In this document: in pieces, positions 11,739 through 24,893 of the stretch
Position numbering within the stretch: position 1 is the stretch's first letter
How the letters are laid out: every line of letters begins with the position of its first letter
Assembly: GCA_019188255.1 (NCBI GenBank)
Contig: JAETXT010000004.1
Location: 2,170,001 to 2,234,000, forward strand
Reading direction: 5' to 3'
Source: Verticillium longisporum
Taxonomy: Eukaryota > Ascomycota > Sordariomycetes > Glomerellales > Plectosphaerellaceae
DNA length: 64,000 nucleotides
The notes under the pieces: generated by a model
What the model was told of the DNA's origin: nothing
The model's input: the letters and a program-made list of their open reading frames with translations, nothing else
Database searches by the model: none
Made by a program: the position numbers and the translations under genes

Positions 11739-13021
11739 ATGGCATCACCTCCCGCCGATACGTCCGTCCAGCAACCCCTCTTCCGCGCCTCGCGCAAGCG
11801 TAAAGCCACCTACCGCCGCCAACGTCAAGAAGACGATTCCGAACCGACTACCGACACACCGCCCCCCCTCGCAGACGCAGCATCTCCAGCCCTTCCCTCG
11901 ACAACCGCCGAAGACGACGAGCCATCAATAGCGGAGGCCCTCCGGCTACGCAACCTCCGCAAGTCCCGCCTCAACGGAGTCGGCTTCCGCGCCCAGACCC
12001 GCGAAGATGAACCCTCCTCCTCGACCGCCCCCATCCCGAAACCCCAAGATGAAGAGACAGCCCCCGACGGCGGCATCACAAACCGCTTCGCCCCCCAGAC
12101 CGGTCTCGTCGGCGAGCTCGTCAACAAACACATGTGAGTTCCCCCCCTCCTCCTCCTCCCCACCCTCCCCTTCTCCCCGACCTTTCGCATGCCAGCGACT
12201 GATCAAGCAAGGATGGAATACATAGAGGCCAAGCTCTCTAACCGCCCCTCCCCACCCACCCCGGCCCCGGCAGCGGGCGCCCACAGCGAACCGCGAGCCC
12301 CCTCGGCCCCGTCATCCCGTCCGCCCCGCCTCGACGAGATCCCCGGCGCCGCCATCATGCAGGGCCGCCTGACAGAGGTCGACCTCGGCGACGGGCGCGC
12401 GCCCGCAACATCGCCATGACGGAAGCCGCGCGCCGCCTGCAGGCCGCGCCGTCTGATCCGACCGACGCCGGCGCGCCCGGCCAGCGCGCGCGGAAGAAAC
12501 CCCGCCTCGGCCGCGACGGCAAGCCCCTGCGCCAGCGCAACCGGCGCACGAGCGACGACGTCGCGCGCGACAAGATGGTCGAGGACTTTTTGCGCGAGAA
12601 CAGACGTGAGTCATCTCCCCTGCACCCCCCGTTCTGGACCTGCGGTTTCACTCTGCCCGAGATGGCCTGGCGACAGGATCATGGAAAGAAAGCTAACGCT
12701 GAGAGCATGCAAGTCGATGTCTACGAGAACCCCGCCACCTCCCAGACGGCAACCCCCTCGGCCCCTGGCGGCGGCGACGACGACGCCGCCGCCGACGGCC
12801 GCCTCGCCCAGGAGTTTCGCCGCGAGTTCATGGACGCCACGGCCCAGCCCGGCCGGCAGAACGCCCAGCTGCAGCAACAGCGCAAAAAGGCCCCCGCCGA
12901 CGGCAAGGCCGACGAGGACGTCCTGCGCGGGCCCAAGCTCGGCGGCAGCCGCAGCGCCCGCGCCGCCATGCGCGATCTGCTGCTGGCCGAGGAGAAGAAG
13001 AAGCAGCAGGGCAGGCGATGA
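11739..13021 (+). CDS. tls1: Tls1/HCA59-family splicing and telomere factor; one frame break
   Basis: This matches the C9orf78/HCA59 family (fission yeast Tls1), a spliceosome-associated factor that also affects telomere length and silencing. The exons are 11739-12133, 12212-12605 and 12714-13021; introns are 78 and 108 bp with CAAG ends and GACTGAT/GCTAAC branch sites. The joins restore ELVNKHMMEYIEAKL and FLRENRLDVYE, both family-like. Diagnostic segments are LFRASRKRKATYRRQ, EALRLRNLRKSRLNGVGF, the Arg/Lys-rich middle and the C-terminal GPKLGGSRSARAAMRDLLL. In exon 2, about 12388-12393, one base is missing: EVDLGD continues as ARARNIAMTEAARR only if a base is restored. The intended length is about 365 residues. 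Prp16, also spliceosomal, lies 1.7 kb away. Confidence 0.87.
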
Positions 13022-13697
13022 AGACCGCTTGCTTTTTCTTTCGTCATGAGTCTCAACGAGATAGGAGTTTGTATGGTTACATGTAGTCAATGATACCCAT
13101 CCTTGGACGGCACAGGAAGCCTTTTTGCCTTTGCTCCGTGACTTTGTGATGTGACACTTCAGCCGCTTGTTTCTCCGTTACCTGTATACCATACCACAGG
13201 GTCACGAGTAATGCACTCGAGTCTAGTAAAGCCCGTCTGGGCGGTCAATTCTGAAGCTGGAATCTATCCATGCTGTAAATAGTGCGGGTGAGCATAGCCA
13301 TGCCTCACCCCGTCCCAAACATAAAACACATCACTCATGTCGAAAGAAAAAAAAAAGCAACCTCAAAAGACGATAGCCACCCATTGCAAAAGATAGACAC
13401 CCTGTAGTACCCTTCCGAAACCCAATTGCACCTGTGAAACCAGTATACCCGTTGCCACGAGCAGTGTTTGCCGAACCCTAATTGTTGAGAAACGAATGAT
13501 ATGAATGTGAAGGAGGAAAATCTGCCGGCGCTCAGTTATGGTGAAAGACCAACAGCTGAGGGACGCCGGCCTTATGCAGGAGCGTGTGTGAAGAGTTCGT
13601 GTCGTGTGAAATCATAGTTTCTCCGCCGTTGATGCTAGTAGTTTCCAGACGCCCACGATATACTAAAGTAGCCCTGGTATAGGAGAGATGCCCGTCT
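13022..13697. other. Convergent 3' intergenic region
   Basis: This lies between the 3' ends of tls1 (plus) and the zinc-finger gene (minus). It is AT-richer than the flanking exons, as expected for 3' UTR sequence. No gene or strong structure is seen. Confidence 0.5.
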
Positions 13698-15366
13698 TCA
13701 CCTAATGTCCAGCTGGAATGGCTTGAATTTGCCCCCTATCGTAGCACAACGGGGGCACTTCCTTCGAGCTCCCTGTTCTGCCATGAGGACGTCGACGCAA
13801 GCTTGACAGAGGCCGCAGATGCACTCGGTGCACGCGTACGACTCTTTCAGCCTTGAAACGCTCTGGCAGGCAGCGCAGTAGATCTGGGTATTCTGGGAGG
13901 AATATGTCGGGGACGAATCAGAAAGCCCGCGTGACTCAATGTGGAAATACTCCCCGCTTTCACCACTTTCAACCGAAGGAAAGGGGTCAATGGTGTCCTG
14001 GCTGTAGGATGGCGGGGTAAGGGCTTGCTGCAGCGGGGACGCCTGATAGCTGTTCCCACCGTGGAAATTGTGTTGTTGGAATGGTGGCATGGAAGCCCGC
14101 GGGATGGAGACGGGTGATTGCGGGACCTGATAGCTCATCAGCCGATCTAGACTCGCATCAGACTGGAGTTGACGTACTGGTGTGCGGTCATCATCGATGT
14201 CGCCTGCAGCGGAAGCAGCTTGGTCGGCGGCGTCGATGAGATCCTCCCAGCGCTTTCCATAATCGGCCGAAGGCTCAGCAGAAAGTGCTTTGCGGTTGTT
14301 TGGCCCCAGTCGGTCATCATTCTGGATTCGACGGAGCCAGTCGTTGGCAGATCCTCGCGACTTTTGTTTCTTGTGGTACCCCTCTCGACCCCGCTTTGTG
14401 ACGGATTGCTTCCTCGGGCGGCTTGGGCCTGCTGATCGTTGGTGTGGAGGCAGCGTGGACGAGCGACCGGGGGGCGAGTTTGCTAGAATAGAAGGGAGTA
14501 TATCGACCGGCCTGCTGGAATTCATGGCGAGGAAAGGCTCGATGGTGATGTCGTGTGGGGGCAAAAGGATCGGGGAAGCTCGATGGACGTTCGAGGCGGA
14601 CGGCGCCCTTCGGTGTCCGAGTGCCAATCCTGCAGTGACGGCGATGAGTACGGGTCAAGGACGGAGGATGAAGAAAACTCACAATCTCAGACTCCCATTC
14701 GGGCTCAATCTTGTGCCCATGTAGCTGCGCCAGGGCCGCCGCTGCGCTCGCGGCAGGCAGCAGCGAGCCCGGCGTCCCGTATTCATCGTGGTTCACGTTC
14801 CGCGGGGTGCCCGGACTGCTCGAATCGTAGGCATGGCGATCGTGGAGGAAGCCTTGAAAACGGTCAATCAGGGGGAAAACCCTTGACTTGATGGGAACGC
14901 ACCCGCAGGAGCTGAAGTTGCGCTGGGCTGGGGCTGCTGCTGGACACGGGTGGACGGATCGGTGCTGATCATGAGTAGAAAGCTCTCTTCGGTGGCAGGG
15001 AGCTTCTGAATGTAGTGCTCGGGATGCGCACGCCGGATGTGCTCTTGCATCGAGCGATATCTCTTTTCCTACAAGAACAAAAGTCGGTTGTCAGCATACA
15101 CTGCAATGTAGAACATCGCAGAAACGACTTCTGCACTTATAGCATCCTGGCCCAGTTCGCACGCCGGGTAGCGACAGTTGGGGTTCGAGCGAAGTCGTGC
15201 CGCAGTGGATTGATGGGAGAGGCTTCGGGGTGCAGGTCGGCGGGACACTCACTCCGATACAGCGTTTCCTACAGCTAGAGCCATCTTGGTTTCTTAGAGG
15301 GCAGACAACCTCATTGTTGGAATCGGCAATCGAGAACTGCGAAGTCAGAGAAGATCTGGGCGGCAT
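13698..15366 (-). CDS. Conserved fungal protein with C2H2-like finger and C-terminal Cys-rich (RING-like) domain; one frame break
   Basis: Four exons: 15253-15366, 14903-15068, 14683-14852 and 13698-14629; introns of 184, 50 and 53 bp. The start is the ATG at 15366 (MPPRSSLTS). The spliced N-terminus reads EVVCPLRNQDG, CRKRCIGEKRYRSMQEHIRRAHPEHY, an atypical C2H2 finger across exon junction 1, then KLPATEESF and a conserved SLLPAASAAAALAQLH helix. The middle is disordered and contains GKRWEDLIDAADQA. The end holds YCAACQ, YACTEC, CGLCQACVDVL and RKCPRCATIGGKFKPFQLD, a paired-cysteine zinc fold resembling RING. This combination is a family I recognise from filamentous fungi; the function is unknown to me. 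In exon 4 a base is missing at the GGGG run 14572-14575 (SIELP to PILLPP). Expected length is about 460 residues. Confidence 0.85.
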
Positions 15367-18300
15367 TTTGACCCCACCATGCGCTGGTGCTGGCGGCACA
15401 GGCGCTGGTATCGATACTGAGCGGGGTGACAGGGCGATAAGTCTATCGGTCGTGGGATTTGGCGAGGGGAGCTCTCAATTGAAATGGGGTCGGGCTGGAC
15501 AGTGCTGTGCATATGGCGGCCAGAGGAAGCTGCGACGGATGATGGCGACTCTGGTTGCGCAGGCTGGAAGGTCGATGTGAACTGCGAGGAGCTCTCAGAA
15601 GCTCCTCGTAACGATGTTGAGGGTGATACGGCAAGTGTTTCGGAGCTGTGATGTAGTGGAGGGAGGGAAGATCAGGAAGAGAGGAGAGAAAGACAAGGTC
15701 CTGGTTTCTGGTGCCCAAGAGGAGCAACTGGCAAGCGACCGAAAGCAGTAAGAGGTGGTAATAGGCTGGGTCCTGGTCCTCTGGGGCCCGGGGGTAGCAA
15801 GAAGACGAGGTGACAAGGCACTGGACCGAGAGAGAGGCAAGGAGGGGAGTCGAGGGGGAGCATGAGGAGAGGGGAGGGGGGTGTGATCCGGAGCTGGTGG
15901 GGACGGGAGCAAGGAGGGATGGACGTAGTTTCTCGGTACGGAGGCGAACCTGGGTATCGATCAGCTCTCCCCTATAACACCCGGTGGCCGGTCCTGGACA
16001 AGTACAAAGGCGGTCGAGGGGTGTCCAACTCAAACCCGTTCGGAGCTGGAGGGCCGTCATGGGGGTGTCAGTCGAGTGTCTCCAGTGTCGAGGTGAATGG
16101 GGCCAGTGTCTTTTCGGGTTGTAGCCAGCGACGCAAGCTCGTCTTCGGAAAGTCTGACGGGCAATCGAAGTTTATGCCAGGGCGGACCATAACGGCAGGT
16201 CTGCAACCTATTTCGGTCCGCATTTTGCAGTCCACTGGGAGGTGGGTGATACGACGATAAAGCTCGAGCTTGAGGGAGCTCCATGAAGCTGTCCAGGTAC
16301 CACACTGTTATCGCAGCTCAGGATGGGGGGTTGATCTGCAGTCAGCGCGACACAGCGTCCGCATGCGACTTCATGCCAGCCAAAGAGTCGGGAACAGCAA
16401 CACCAGCTTGTGGGCAATTCCTTTCTATGACACGCTCACCCATCGAAATGGCCAACCTCAAACCGGGCAGAACTCGGACAAATTGTTCACCGGTCATCGC
16501 GATACAGAGAAAAAAAAAATCCTGTCATGCTCGAGCCAAGCAGACTTGCCATGGCCAAATCACTTTGTCCGAGTTGCGCTGCCCGGTTATGGATCTGACA
16601 GCTGGCTGGCGTGCAGGCGATCCGCTGAGACGCTAGTGCGTGGTTCAAGGGCGTCCCCAGCTCCGGGCTGGCTTCTGTGAGGTGTGCTGGAACCAGGAGG
16701 TGCCGGAGCAGGGCGCGAAGCGGTTCCCAGGTCCTGCCACCCAATCGAGTCATTGGCTTTCATGGACAAAGGTCAGCTGGTCCAAGCAATACTCGTTAGT
16801 CGGCGCGAGCTGGCCAAAGCTCTCCAGCAAGCTTGCTTCCTGACCTGGACCCCCAATGTGCCGCCTCCTGCACGGCATGTATCGACCGCCGCTTCTGTGT
16901 ACTTGGCTCGATGCTCGTGTCAGTGTGTTTGCTTGGATAGTGTTCCGTCGGCCCTATCGGCACTGCCGAAGAGTCGAAGCCTCGAGTTCCAAGACACTTA
17001 GTAGGTGTCGCGAGTCGTCAATCAGGCCATCCATAACCTATTCCGTTGTGTTGGTTTTTTTTTCCCCTTCACGGTTGCCATCATCGTTCCGTGGCGTACA
17101 GGTTGCCACAAACAAACAACGCCGCCGTCGAACCTGGGCCGTAAACTCGGATTCTGCTAAACGGCAGCCAGGGATTCGTGGTTGCAGGAGGATGAGGGCC
17201 TGTGGAGCCGAGCAGGGAGAGACGACCCAGGCGGTTCGGCAAAAGGACGGCCGAGGCAGCTGACACGGTGATACCATTGGCCTGTGGGTGGTGGAGAGCC
17301 TTTGGCGATTGGCGACCCAAATGACTCGATTCGACAGTCCGTCCTTTGTCCATTTTCTGGCGTCCCTCCATTTGGGGTCTGGTTGCTGCACGGAGCAGAT
17401 TCAGATGCGGGATCAGAAGCAGAAGCAGAAGCAGAGGCAGAAGCAGAAACAGACTAATAAGCAGTGTCCGTAGCAATCGAACCGGGGCGTGGCTCGAGAG
17501 GAAAGAGCGGATGAAAAGGCAAGGACAAGACAACTCTGGCACTGGAAGTCGACACCAGGGGGGGGGGAAGGTCCCTGGGCGAGCCCACTGCATGTGCCAG
17601 TCCAGGTGCAGGCTGCAGCTTGCAGATTTTTGCTGGGCAGTCACGAAGGAGGAAAAAAAAGAGCTGCTAACGAATTTCAGGTCTCGTGATGAAGGCTGTT
17701 TCGGTCATAATCGGAATGCTCCTGGTCTCTTGATGTCTCCTGCGCTTCCCTTTGCCGTGGCCTGAATCCTCTGGCGGGTGTGACAAGGTGCGCTCTCACC
17801 ACGGGCAGGACAGTGAGTCGCCTGGTAGCACCTGACATTCCCGCTCTATGCGCGAGCCGCTGCATCAAGCTCCCTGGCTGTACCTTCTTGTGTCTCCCTA
17901 CCACCTGTACCTTCCGTCCGCCTTCCATACCTTATCCACAGCGGGGTTGGGGGTTTCTTCAGCACGTCATCCCCATTTTCGCCCCCCCAGGCAAGTGGCA
18001 GGCAAGCAGGCAAGCAGGCCAGGTCTGGTTGGGTCTCCCCCTCCCCTCCAGCTCTCTCTTCTGCCCACTCTTCTCTGGAGCTCCAGGGCAGCTTAATCGT
18101 GCTCCTGGAGCTCTTATCGGTCTACACCCCCCCCAGAGCAACTTTCGTCCAAAGCAAAGGCGAGAGAGTGAGAAGGGAAAAAGAAGCCCAAGCGCCCATC
18201 CATCCGAACCATGCCATGCCCTCCAGGCAAAACCACACCCCCAAACCCATCCAAGCATGACTTGCAATTTACTCTGCCACATGCCTCAATCACCGAAACC

Positions 18301-19225
18301 GCGCCCCTCTCACCGTCTTTTGGAGTTCGGTCGGATCCCCTCCCCCGTTCTCGAATAACCGCGCGAAATCAATCATCCGCTGGTCCCCCTTGACGAGCCA
18401 GCCCCCCTCCGTTTGCGCTCCTTTCCAGACGACCAATCGCAACCTCTCCCCCAGCCACTTGTGATGGGCCAAGGGGGAGAGGGGTGGTTGCTCGTTCTTT
18501 TTTTTCCCTCCCGTTTCCCCAGAGGCAATCACCAACGAGGGGTTGTCCCTTGGCTCGAGAGCCGTCGACCCCTCGCTCCAATGTCAAGGGTGCAGTGACA
18601 TCACCCCCGCCTATGGGCTTATGCAAGTGCTCGCACGCGCGCTCAGGCTCGCATCTCACGTTCCCCTTGCTCATGCTTTGCCTCGTGGGGGGCTCAATCT
18701 CCATCGATCGGCTGTGATCGTCATGAAAGCATGGTCATGACCGTGATCGTAGTGACCTCAGCCTCGTCGCGGACGGACAATCTCCCATCACTTGTGTTTA
18801 CTCACCCATGTGGTTTTCATCAAATGTCGAGATCCGGCCTCGGGTATCTATTCTCAAGACTCTATCACATCCCCGCTTTCGCTTCGTAGTACAAAATCTC
18901 CTCTACCCAAACCACTTGACCGCCACAACCAACATCACGTCTTAGCACGTTTCCAAGCGCTGTCATCTACCATCCAATGTACCGAGTAACAGGCAGAGTC
19001 CCTGCGGACCACCCACCGGCGCACACGCCGCACTCTCAGCCTGCCTCAACCAGTCGCCTAGGCTAAGCCAACGTCCACGTGCGGAACTTGAGGCCGTCGC
19101 TGAAACCCCTTTGTGTCATGGCCCAACGGCCCAAGCGACAGCGATGGCAGACACCGCTCCTTTCGTCTGATCTCGTTTACGGCGCCTCATGCCCCGATCT
19201 TACGTAGGAACGCAGCAATTTCCTC
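15367..19225. other. Large gene-free region (3.9 kb)
   Basis: No conserved protein was found. The minus-strand open frames just upstream of 15366 (for example 15443-16060) are low-complexity and lie where the zinc-finger gene's leader and promoter should be. A short hexanucleotide repeat sits at 17415-17450. CT-rich tracts occur at 17980-18140. The right part is the 3' flank of the RdRP gene. Confidence 0.5.
17415..17450 (+). repeat. AGAAGC hexanucleotide repeat (6 units)
   Basis: Six tandem copies of AGAAGC are visible, with single-base changes in the fourth (AGAGGC) and sixth (AGAAAC) units. It is in intergenic DNA. Confidence 0.85.
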
Positions 19226-22200
19226 CTAGGCATCGTCTATCTGCGTACCGTCCTCGTCATACTCAACGTCGTCGAGTACTACGCTCTGGCCGTCCGCCGG
19301 GCACTTCTTTGCCATCATGCCTTTGACGAGTCCGGAATCTGGCCGTAGGATCGCGTACATTGACGACGTCACTGCAACAGGACCTGCTGGACCCTCCGGG
19401 CGAGACGATGCCTTGATCCACGCCAACTGTCGTCCAGCGATGTTCCAGACAAAGGAACTCGAGGACCTATAGTACTCCTTGAATGTCGTCGACGCCTTGA
19501 GGAGTGTCCAGGTATCAAACGGCGGGGCCGACGAGCCAGCGGCCAGGTACATCGTCAATTGCTCGTTTCCGGAGGCACTCTCAGGCACTTCGAGGGACTT
19601 CCACTGGTTGTGTATCGCCTGTACCGCCTCAGTGTACTTACCCCCGGCTTTGGGGATATTGCTCCACTGCTGCCTGATAGTTCTTATTTCAGCAGTGAGG
19701 TAGTCGTTGATCACCTTGAAGCAAGACGGCTCTGGCCTCTTCGCACCCAAGGACATGGAAGTCTTCATGAGCCTTTCAAAGTCGTCAAACGGCCCCAAGA
19801 GGTCCTTATCAAAGGTGATAGCCTCATTACCGAGCAGGCTGTTGAAAGCCTCCATCTCTTGATCGACCAGGGGTAGAGCCACACGGAACTTGAGATAGTC
19901 CAGAACGTGTTCCTCGCCAAGTCTCCCGTCCTTCGAGGACCTTTGGTTGTGATTGACACCAGTCTCAGCCTTGTAACGTGGTTCGGGGAGGTCCTGAAGC
20001 CCATTTTTGAGCAGTCCTTTGCAGAAGCGAACCCACTGGTCCCGACCAAAGACAATGCCTTGCTTGGCCTGATCGACTAGATTGCCCACAAGATGCGAAA
20101 GTGCAACGGCATCGCTGTTGTCGATTCCATTGTAATCATAGCACAGTCTTTCTTTGTAGGCCGTGCAGATGCCGAGGAACTGTTCTTTCATGTTGAATGT
20201 GAAGCTCTCGAACATAAACTCGGCCACAGCCCGGTCCATGTTGCTAGAATTTTTCTGGACCAGATCTTGAAATGTTCCCTTGCGCTTCTCGAGGTAGCCG
20301 AGCGCGAACAGGTCCGGAACAACATGGTATGCGACGTTTTGAAAGCTGTTGACAATCGTTGAATCCCAACAAACCCAGGCCTGGTCGCCGTCGTAGTCTC
20401 CGCCCGAAAGTAAATCAGCCAGGGGACTATCACCCTTGATTGAAAATACAATAACGTCTTTCAGATGGCGAAGCTCCGGTCTGAAGACTGCCCGAACACG
20501 CTGGATATCGCTGGGGAAATGGGCTGGCGCTCTTGCCACCAGGACGTCCATCCCATGGAGAAGCGTATCAGAAAACTGTCCGTCGGGGTCCATGAATTTC
20601 GTCGAAAATCCTAGATGAATCTCTCCTTCTTCGAGAACACCTTTGAAGTCAACGACCATTTTAGCGTATGTAGAGCAACCAACTTTGATATTCATCTTGG
20701 ATTTCAGCAGCTCGCACTTGCGAAACGCCATTTTATACGACATCTCTCGGAGAAATGAGAGTTTCTTGGGCTGGAATCCAGCATCGAGCAGCAGGTTGAC
20801 CCGTTCAGCCTCGTTGTCGGGCAGTCCAGCAAGGAAGCGAATATTCTGGTCCCTCAGGCGGTCATTACGGTAGCCCTGGAAGAAGCTTTCGTGGATCCAT
20901 TGTCGAAACTGTACCGGATCGTCCATGGATGAGCGCTGGCGTGCGAGCTCTTCTTTCAAGGTCGTCCGCAGGCATTTTGCTATAGCGTTGCGCATCCGGT
21001 GTTTGTCTGTTCCCCGCTTGACGTCTCCATTGACGAGCACTGGGATGAACTGCATGTTCAGGTTGGCAGCCCTGAGCGGCCGAGCCTCCGTCTTGACTTC
21101 GAAGGTACGGTGATCCTCGTCCCAAAAGTCGCACTCCCATTTGCGTTGCGACGGATATGTTTCGATCTCGAAATCATCTTTGTTTTCAGGGTCGGTGCCG
21201 ACGATCCAAACTCCTTTGGCGCTTCCAAAGCGCCCTTGATAGGCGCTAGGCGTGTCGGTCAGGCCCAGATACTCGGCTATGGCTTTCGCTGCTTTGGGTG
21301 ACATTTCAGCAACGCCATCGTTCATGACTTTTCCCGACTTCGAACATATGTCCTCCGCATGGTGAGTTATCTGGCCAGGCTCAAAGATAATGGTTGGGTA
21401 GGTTCGGCTAAGACCTATCCATTATTAGGCCTATGTGCAAGATTCCTGGGGTACTCACTTACTCAGGGCTAGGCGGGAGAATAGCTTCAGGGATGGCTGG
21501 GCCGCATTTGCTCTGATGGCGATCGCCCACTCCAGCATTTCAGTCAACTTCATTTTTGTTCTTTCGTTGACCTTTTTGGCGTCTGCCTTTGCAGGTATGC
21601 GGTTGCCTGGACTAAAGGAGTGACCGTCCTCGGCAAAGCAACAGACACGACACTGTTTGAGTCTGGTTTTCGTCGTGGCTTTACCTTCCCAGGCCGCAAG
21701 GCCCTGAGCTAAGCCAGCAGCGACCTTGTCAACATCTCTCGTGAAGAAAGCAGCCCACTGTCTGCCCGCCAAAAAGTGCTTCTCGGTCGTCAGCCACTTG
21801 ATAATTGTGTCCGTAGCACCGTTGAGGCGTTTGATTTGAGGGGGAACTCCTGTGGCAGTAAATGACGGGAAATTCATCTCCAGAAACCGGTCTGAGCCGA
21901 ATCGACGACCTAGGCGATGTCCCAAATCAAGCTTCAGTGGTTGAAGTGAAACATTGAAGAGAGGACCTGTGGGGGTTGTATTCCAGGATAAATCAATGGA
22001 AAGGCAGACAGCCCTGCTCTTTGGCCCTTCAAAATTTCCATTGCCAGCGGTCCACGTAGCGTCAGGGCAAGGTTCGGGGAATGCCTTGCCTTGGAATGAC
22101 GAGTGCTTGTATAGCTCAGTTCGTAGAGTCTGTTGATCAACCCAACGGTCACTGTAGCATAAACCAGTCAAGTGTTCCAGGTCAACACCACAATGCAAAG

Positions 22201-23347
22201 CAATGCGGGTTACCTCCCAGCAGACAGCCAAAGGCGCCTGATTAAGAAACTTTGGCAGTCTGGGCCACACTTTTCTCAGCCTCTCCTTGAGATCAAAAAG
22301 CGATTCTGGACCGGTGGTTTCCGAATTCTGAAAATCGTCCTCTGCGAACAGCCTGTGCTGATTTACAGCATGGTCCTCGCGGTGATGCTTTGAAGATGGT
22401 TTGTCGAATTGTGCAAAGCTCTCCTGATGTTTCGAGAGTGAGTCTTGCAGAAGTTTGACAGCATCTGAAGCTGCATCGTATTGTCTCGAAGAGCATTGAA
22501 GGTTCGGTAAAGAATCACCCCGGATTCTTTCCTGGCTGCTTGCCTCGACCGTTGACTGGCTGCCTTGTAGAGCATCATCATCCTCTTGTGGTCGTGAGAA
22601 GACGCTGGAAGTGAACGTTGTATTGCTTGTGTTTGCGGATCTGTTGTAGAAACTGTGAGACGACTTCTGAGGCTGATGAAAGGACAATGGCGCCCTGGAG
22701 GCAGTGACTCTATCCACAGAGGCTTCAAAGGGAGAAGTGACTGTTCTGATTCGGACGGGCACATCGTCAAGCGCGTCTGCATCTCCTTCCCGCTGCCGGG
22801 ATCTCTTGCATTCCCTATTTGGTGCTTCGGGGTAGACTCCAGCAGAGTTTCTCTTGTACGGTCTCCCTCCTGCATCGGTCTCGGCTTCGTGGATGGTGCC
22901 GAAAGAGCGGTCAAGCGGTCCGTGAACTTTCCAGGCTTGAGACAGGAGGTCGTAGATGGTCGTCTGCAGGAATTCGGTCTCCGTATTCGGACCAACATGA
23001 GCGGTAGAAGGCTCCGGCGGCAGTGAAAGCGTCCCTGGGAAGGCGCCACGTTCGTGCAGCCGAGTGTTGGATGAGTTGGCGGCACACCTATGTAGTTGAT
23101 CCAGGATTCCTTGGAGGACAGTCCGTTCCTTGAAAAACAGGTAGCGCAAGCGCTCCTGGATCTTCCCTACACGTTCGGCCTGGGGGTCAGAATTGGCATT
23201 TGTCCGGCGCTCGCGGGCTGTCAGTTTCGAGTCCGAGGCATGAATGCCAAGGCGGTATTGTCCATTGAGGTTGCTCAAGAAGACGGGGAAATCATCAAGC
23301 CTCTTCTTCGCAGGTGTTTTTTCTGTCGGGCGATGGGCGCCCGCCAT
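19226..23347 (-). CDS. RNA-dependent RNA polymerase of the RNA-silencing (QDE-1/SAD-1) family
   Basis: This is a cellular RdRP that makes double-stranded RNA for silencing. Two exons, 21459-23347 and 19226-21407, are split by a 51-bp intron (GTGAGT, branch CCTAATA, end TTAG); splicing gives 1356 residues with no frame break. The N-terminal 350 or so residues are disordered and Ser-rich. The core follows: LGHRLGRRFGSDRFLEM, a segment across the junction reading YPTIIFEPGQITHH, GVLEEGEIHLGFSTKF, a VLVARAPAHFPSDIQRVRAV block, and SGGDYDGDQAWVCWD. The three metal-binding Asp of DYDGD fall at about residues 967-971 (20384-20398). Both length and catalytic position are close to Neurospora QDE-1 (about 1400 residues, Asp 1007-1011), so QDE-1-like is my preference over SAD-1 or RRP-3, but subfamily needs a tree. 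Confidence 0.92.
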
Positions 23348-24893
23348 GGATGCTGATACAAGGAAGCGATATTATGACAAAACAGAGAGTTGAGGCAACA
23401 AGCGCTCAGCATCGGCCCAGGCTCAGATGATGGTCACCTGGGCTCACGAAGAGGATTGAAAGTGCGGTGTGAGGCAAACAGCCCTCACAGCAAATGAGCG
23501 TAAAGCCAAAACAGGTCCTAGCCGGAGACGTGCGGCCGAGCGGACGGGCTCCAACTGTAAGGAGAAGCAGCGAGAGCTGGAGTGCGGATGTGGTGGTCGA
23601 GGGTAGCTGAGAGGGAGGTTGAGAGTGGTGGAGGCAAGACACGGGGCGGACCGCTGTTTAGCATGGCAAGTGGGTGTGGGGGCGCAACCGCCTTCCCATT
23701 TTAGCGACGCGACCCCTGGCCCCGGGTGAATGCCTCCCTCCAGCCCAGTCTGCCCTGCCTGCCTACCTACCACAACCTGTCTGCCTTGTCCTCTTCGGAC
23801 TGATCTGGACCAACAATGCAGCATCATGTTAGACAAGGTCATCAAGTTTTGTGTAGAGCCTGAAACTGAGGGTGCGATGACCAGCTGCGTCGACAGCTTG
23901 AATCAAACTGTCTCCAAATAAGGATCATGACAGCTGTTGCGGGACCCACTCGACGGGGCTTGTTAGGTCGCCATCCACCTTATTTCCCATTGTTTGCTTT
24001 CGAGGCGTGGAACGTGGCGGGACCAACAACAGCTACAAAGCTTGACATCTCACAGAGAGTAAGTAGCCTGCCAATCAGCGTTGTGGCCGTTGGCCATTCT
24101 ACAACCTCCCAAGAAGACGGGCAGCGACAGATGATGAGCTGTCAGGTGCCGACAAGTGCATGAGATGACTGGCTGTTCCGTTGGCAGTCCTCATTCGATG
24201 GATTGACGGCACTATTGCGGGCATTTGAGCTCGTTGCTCGTTGGATGGACTTCTTTGTTTCAAGTCTTCGATGACAGTGGTCTGTGGCGAACTCGGAAAT
24301 CAAAGTGCTGAAGCTCATTCATGTGCGAAAATACCAATGCTGGATCTATTCAACGGGTGGCCAAACCCCTGTTGATAGCCGGATGCAGCCAGCATGACAA
24401 TTTAAAACAACACTCGTATTATTAGTGCTTCCTCTTACGTTAACTATTTCAAGCTCGGATTGACCATGCAAGATTGTCAGAGAAATCTGTTGAGGCTGGC
24501 TCCTCAATCCAGAGACTACAGTGACAAGTCGTAAGACACCACACACGAGTAGCTACGAAATGGATCAATAAAGATTCATAAAAGGTCTGGCATCATATTC
24601 GAGATGGCTGCGAACTATCATTCCCTCAGATGAAGCGCCTCTCACAAAGCCACCAATCAGCCGAGAGGGAACTGGCCAGCCAAGCCTCCAAACCACTGCC
24701 TCGCCCAGCACACGGCGCACGAACCATTAACCCAAATGGCGGTGGTATCAACAAACCAAATCATGATCCGGGCGCAATGCCCGCCTCCCCCTCCACTCCT
24801 CCCGAATGCAGAGAACCTCCCATGCTATCTCAATCATCGACAAAAAAACCCAGAGACCAACAATAGGCAAGACTGAAAATGCAAAGAATCCCC
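23348..24893. other. Intergenic region between RdRP and penta-EF-hand genes
   Basis: This region holds the RdRP promoter side (23348 to about 23850) and the 3' flank of the next gene. AT content rises around 24350-24600. No conserved protein or RNA gene is seen. Confidence 0.5.

Noticed and set aside
15443..16060. 205-codon minus-strand frame next to the zinc-finger gene
   Set aside because: Repetitive Ser/Pro/Leu product without conservation signal; probably upstream leader or promoter sequence.
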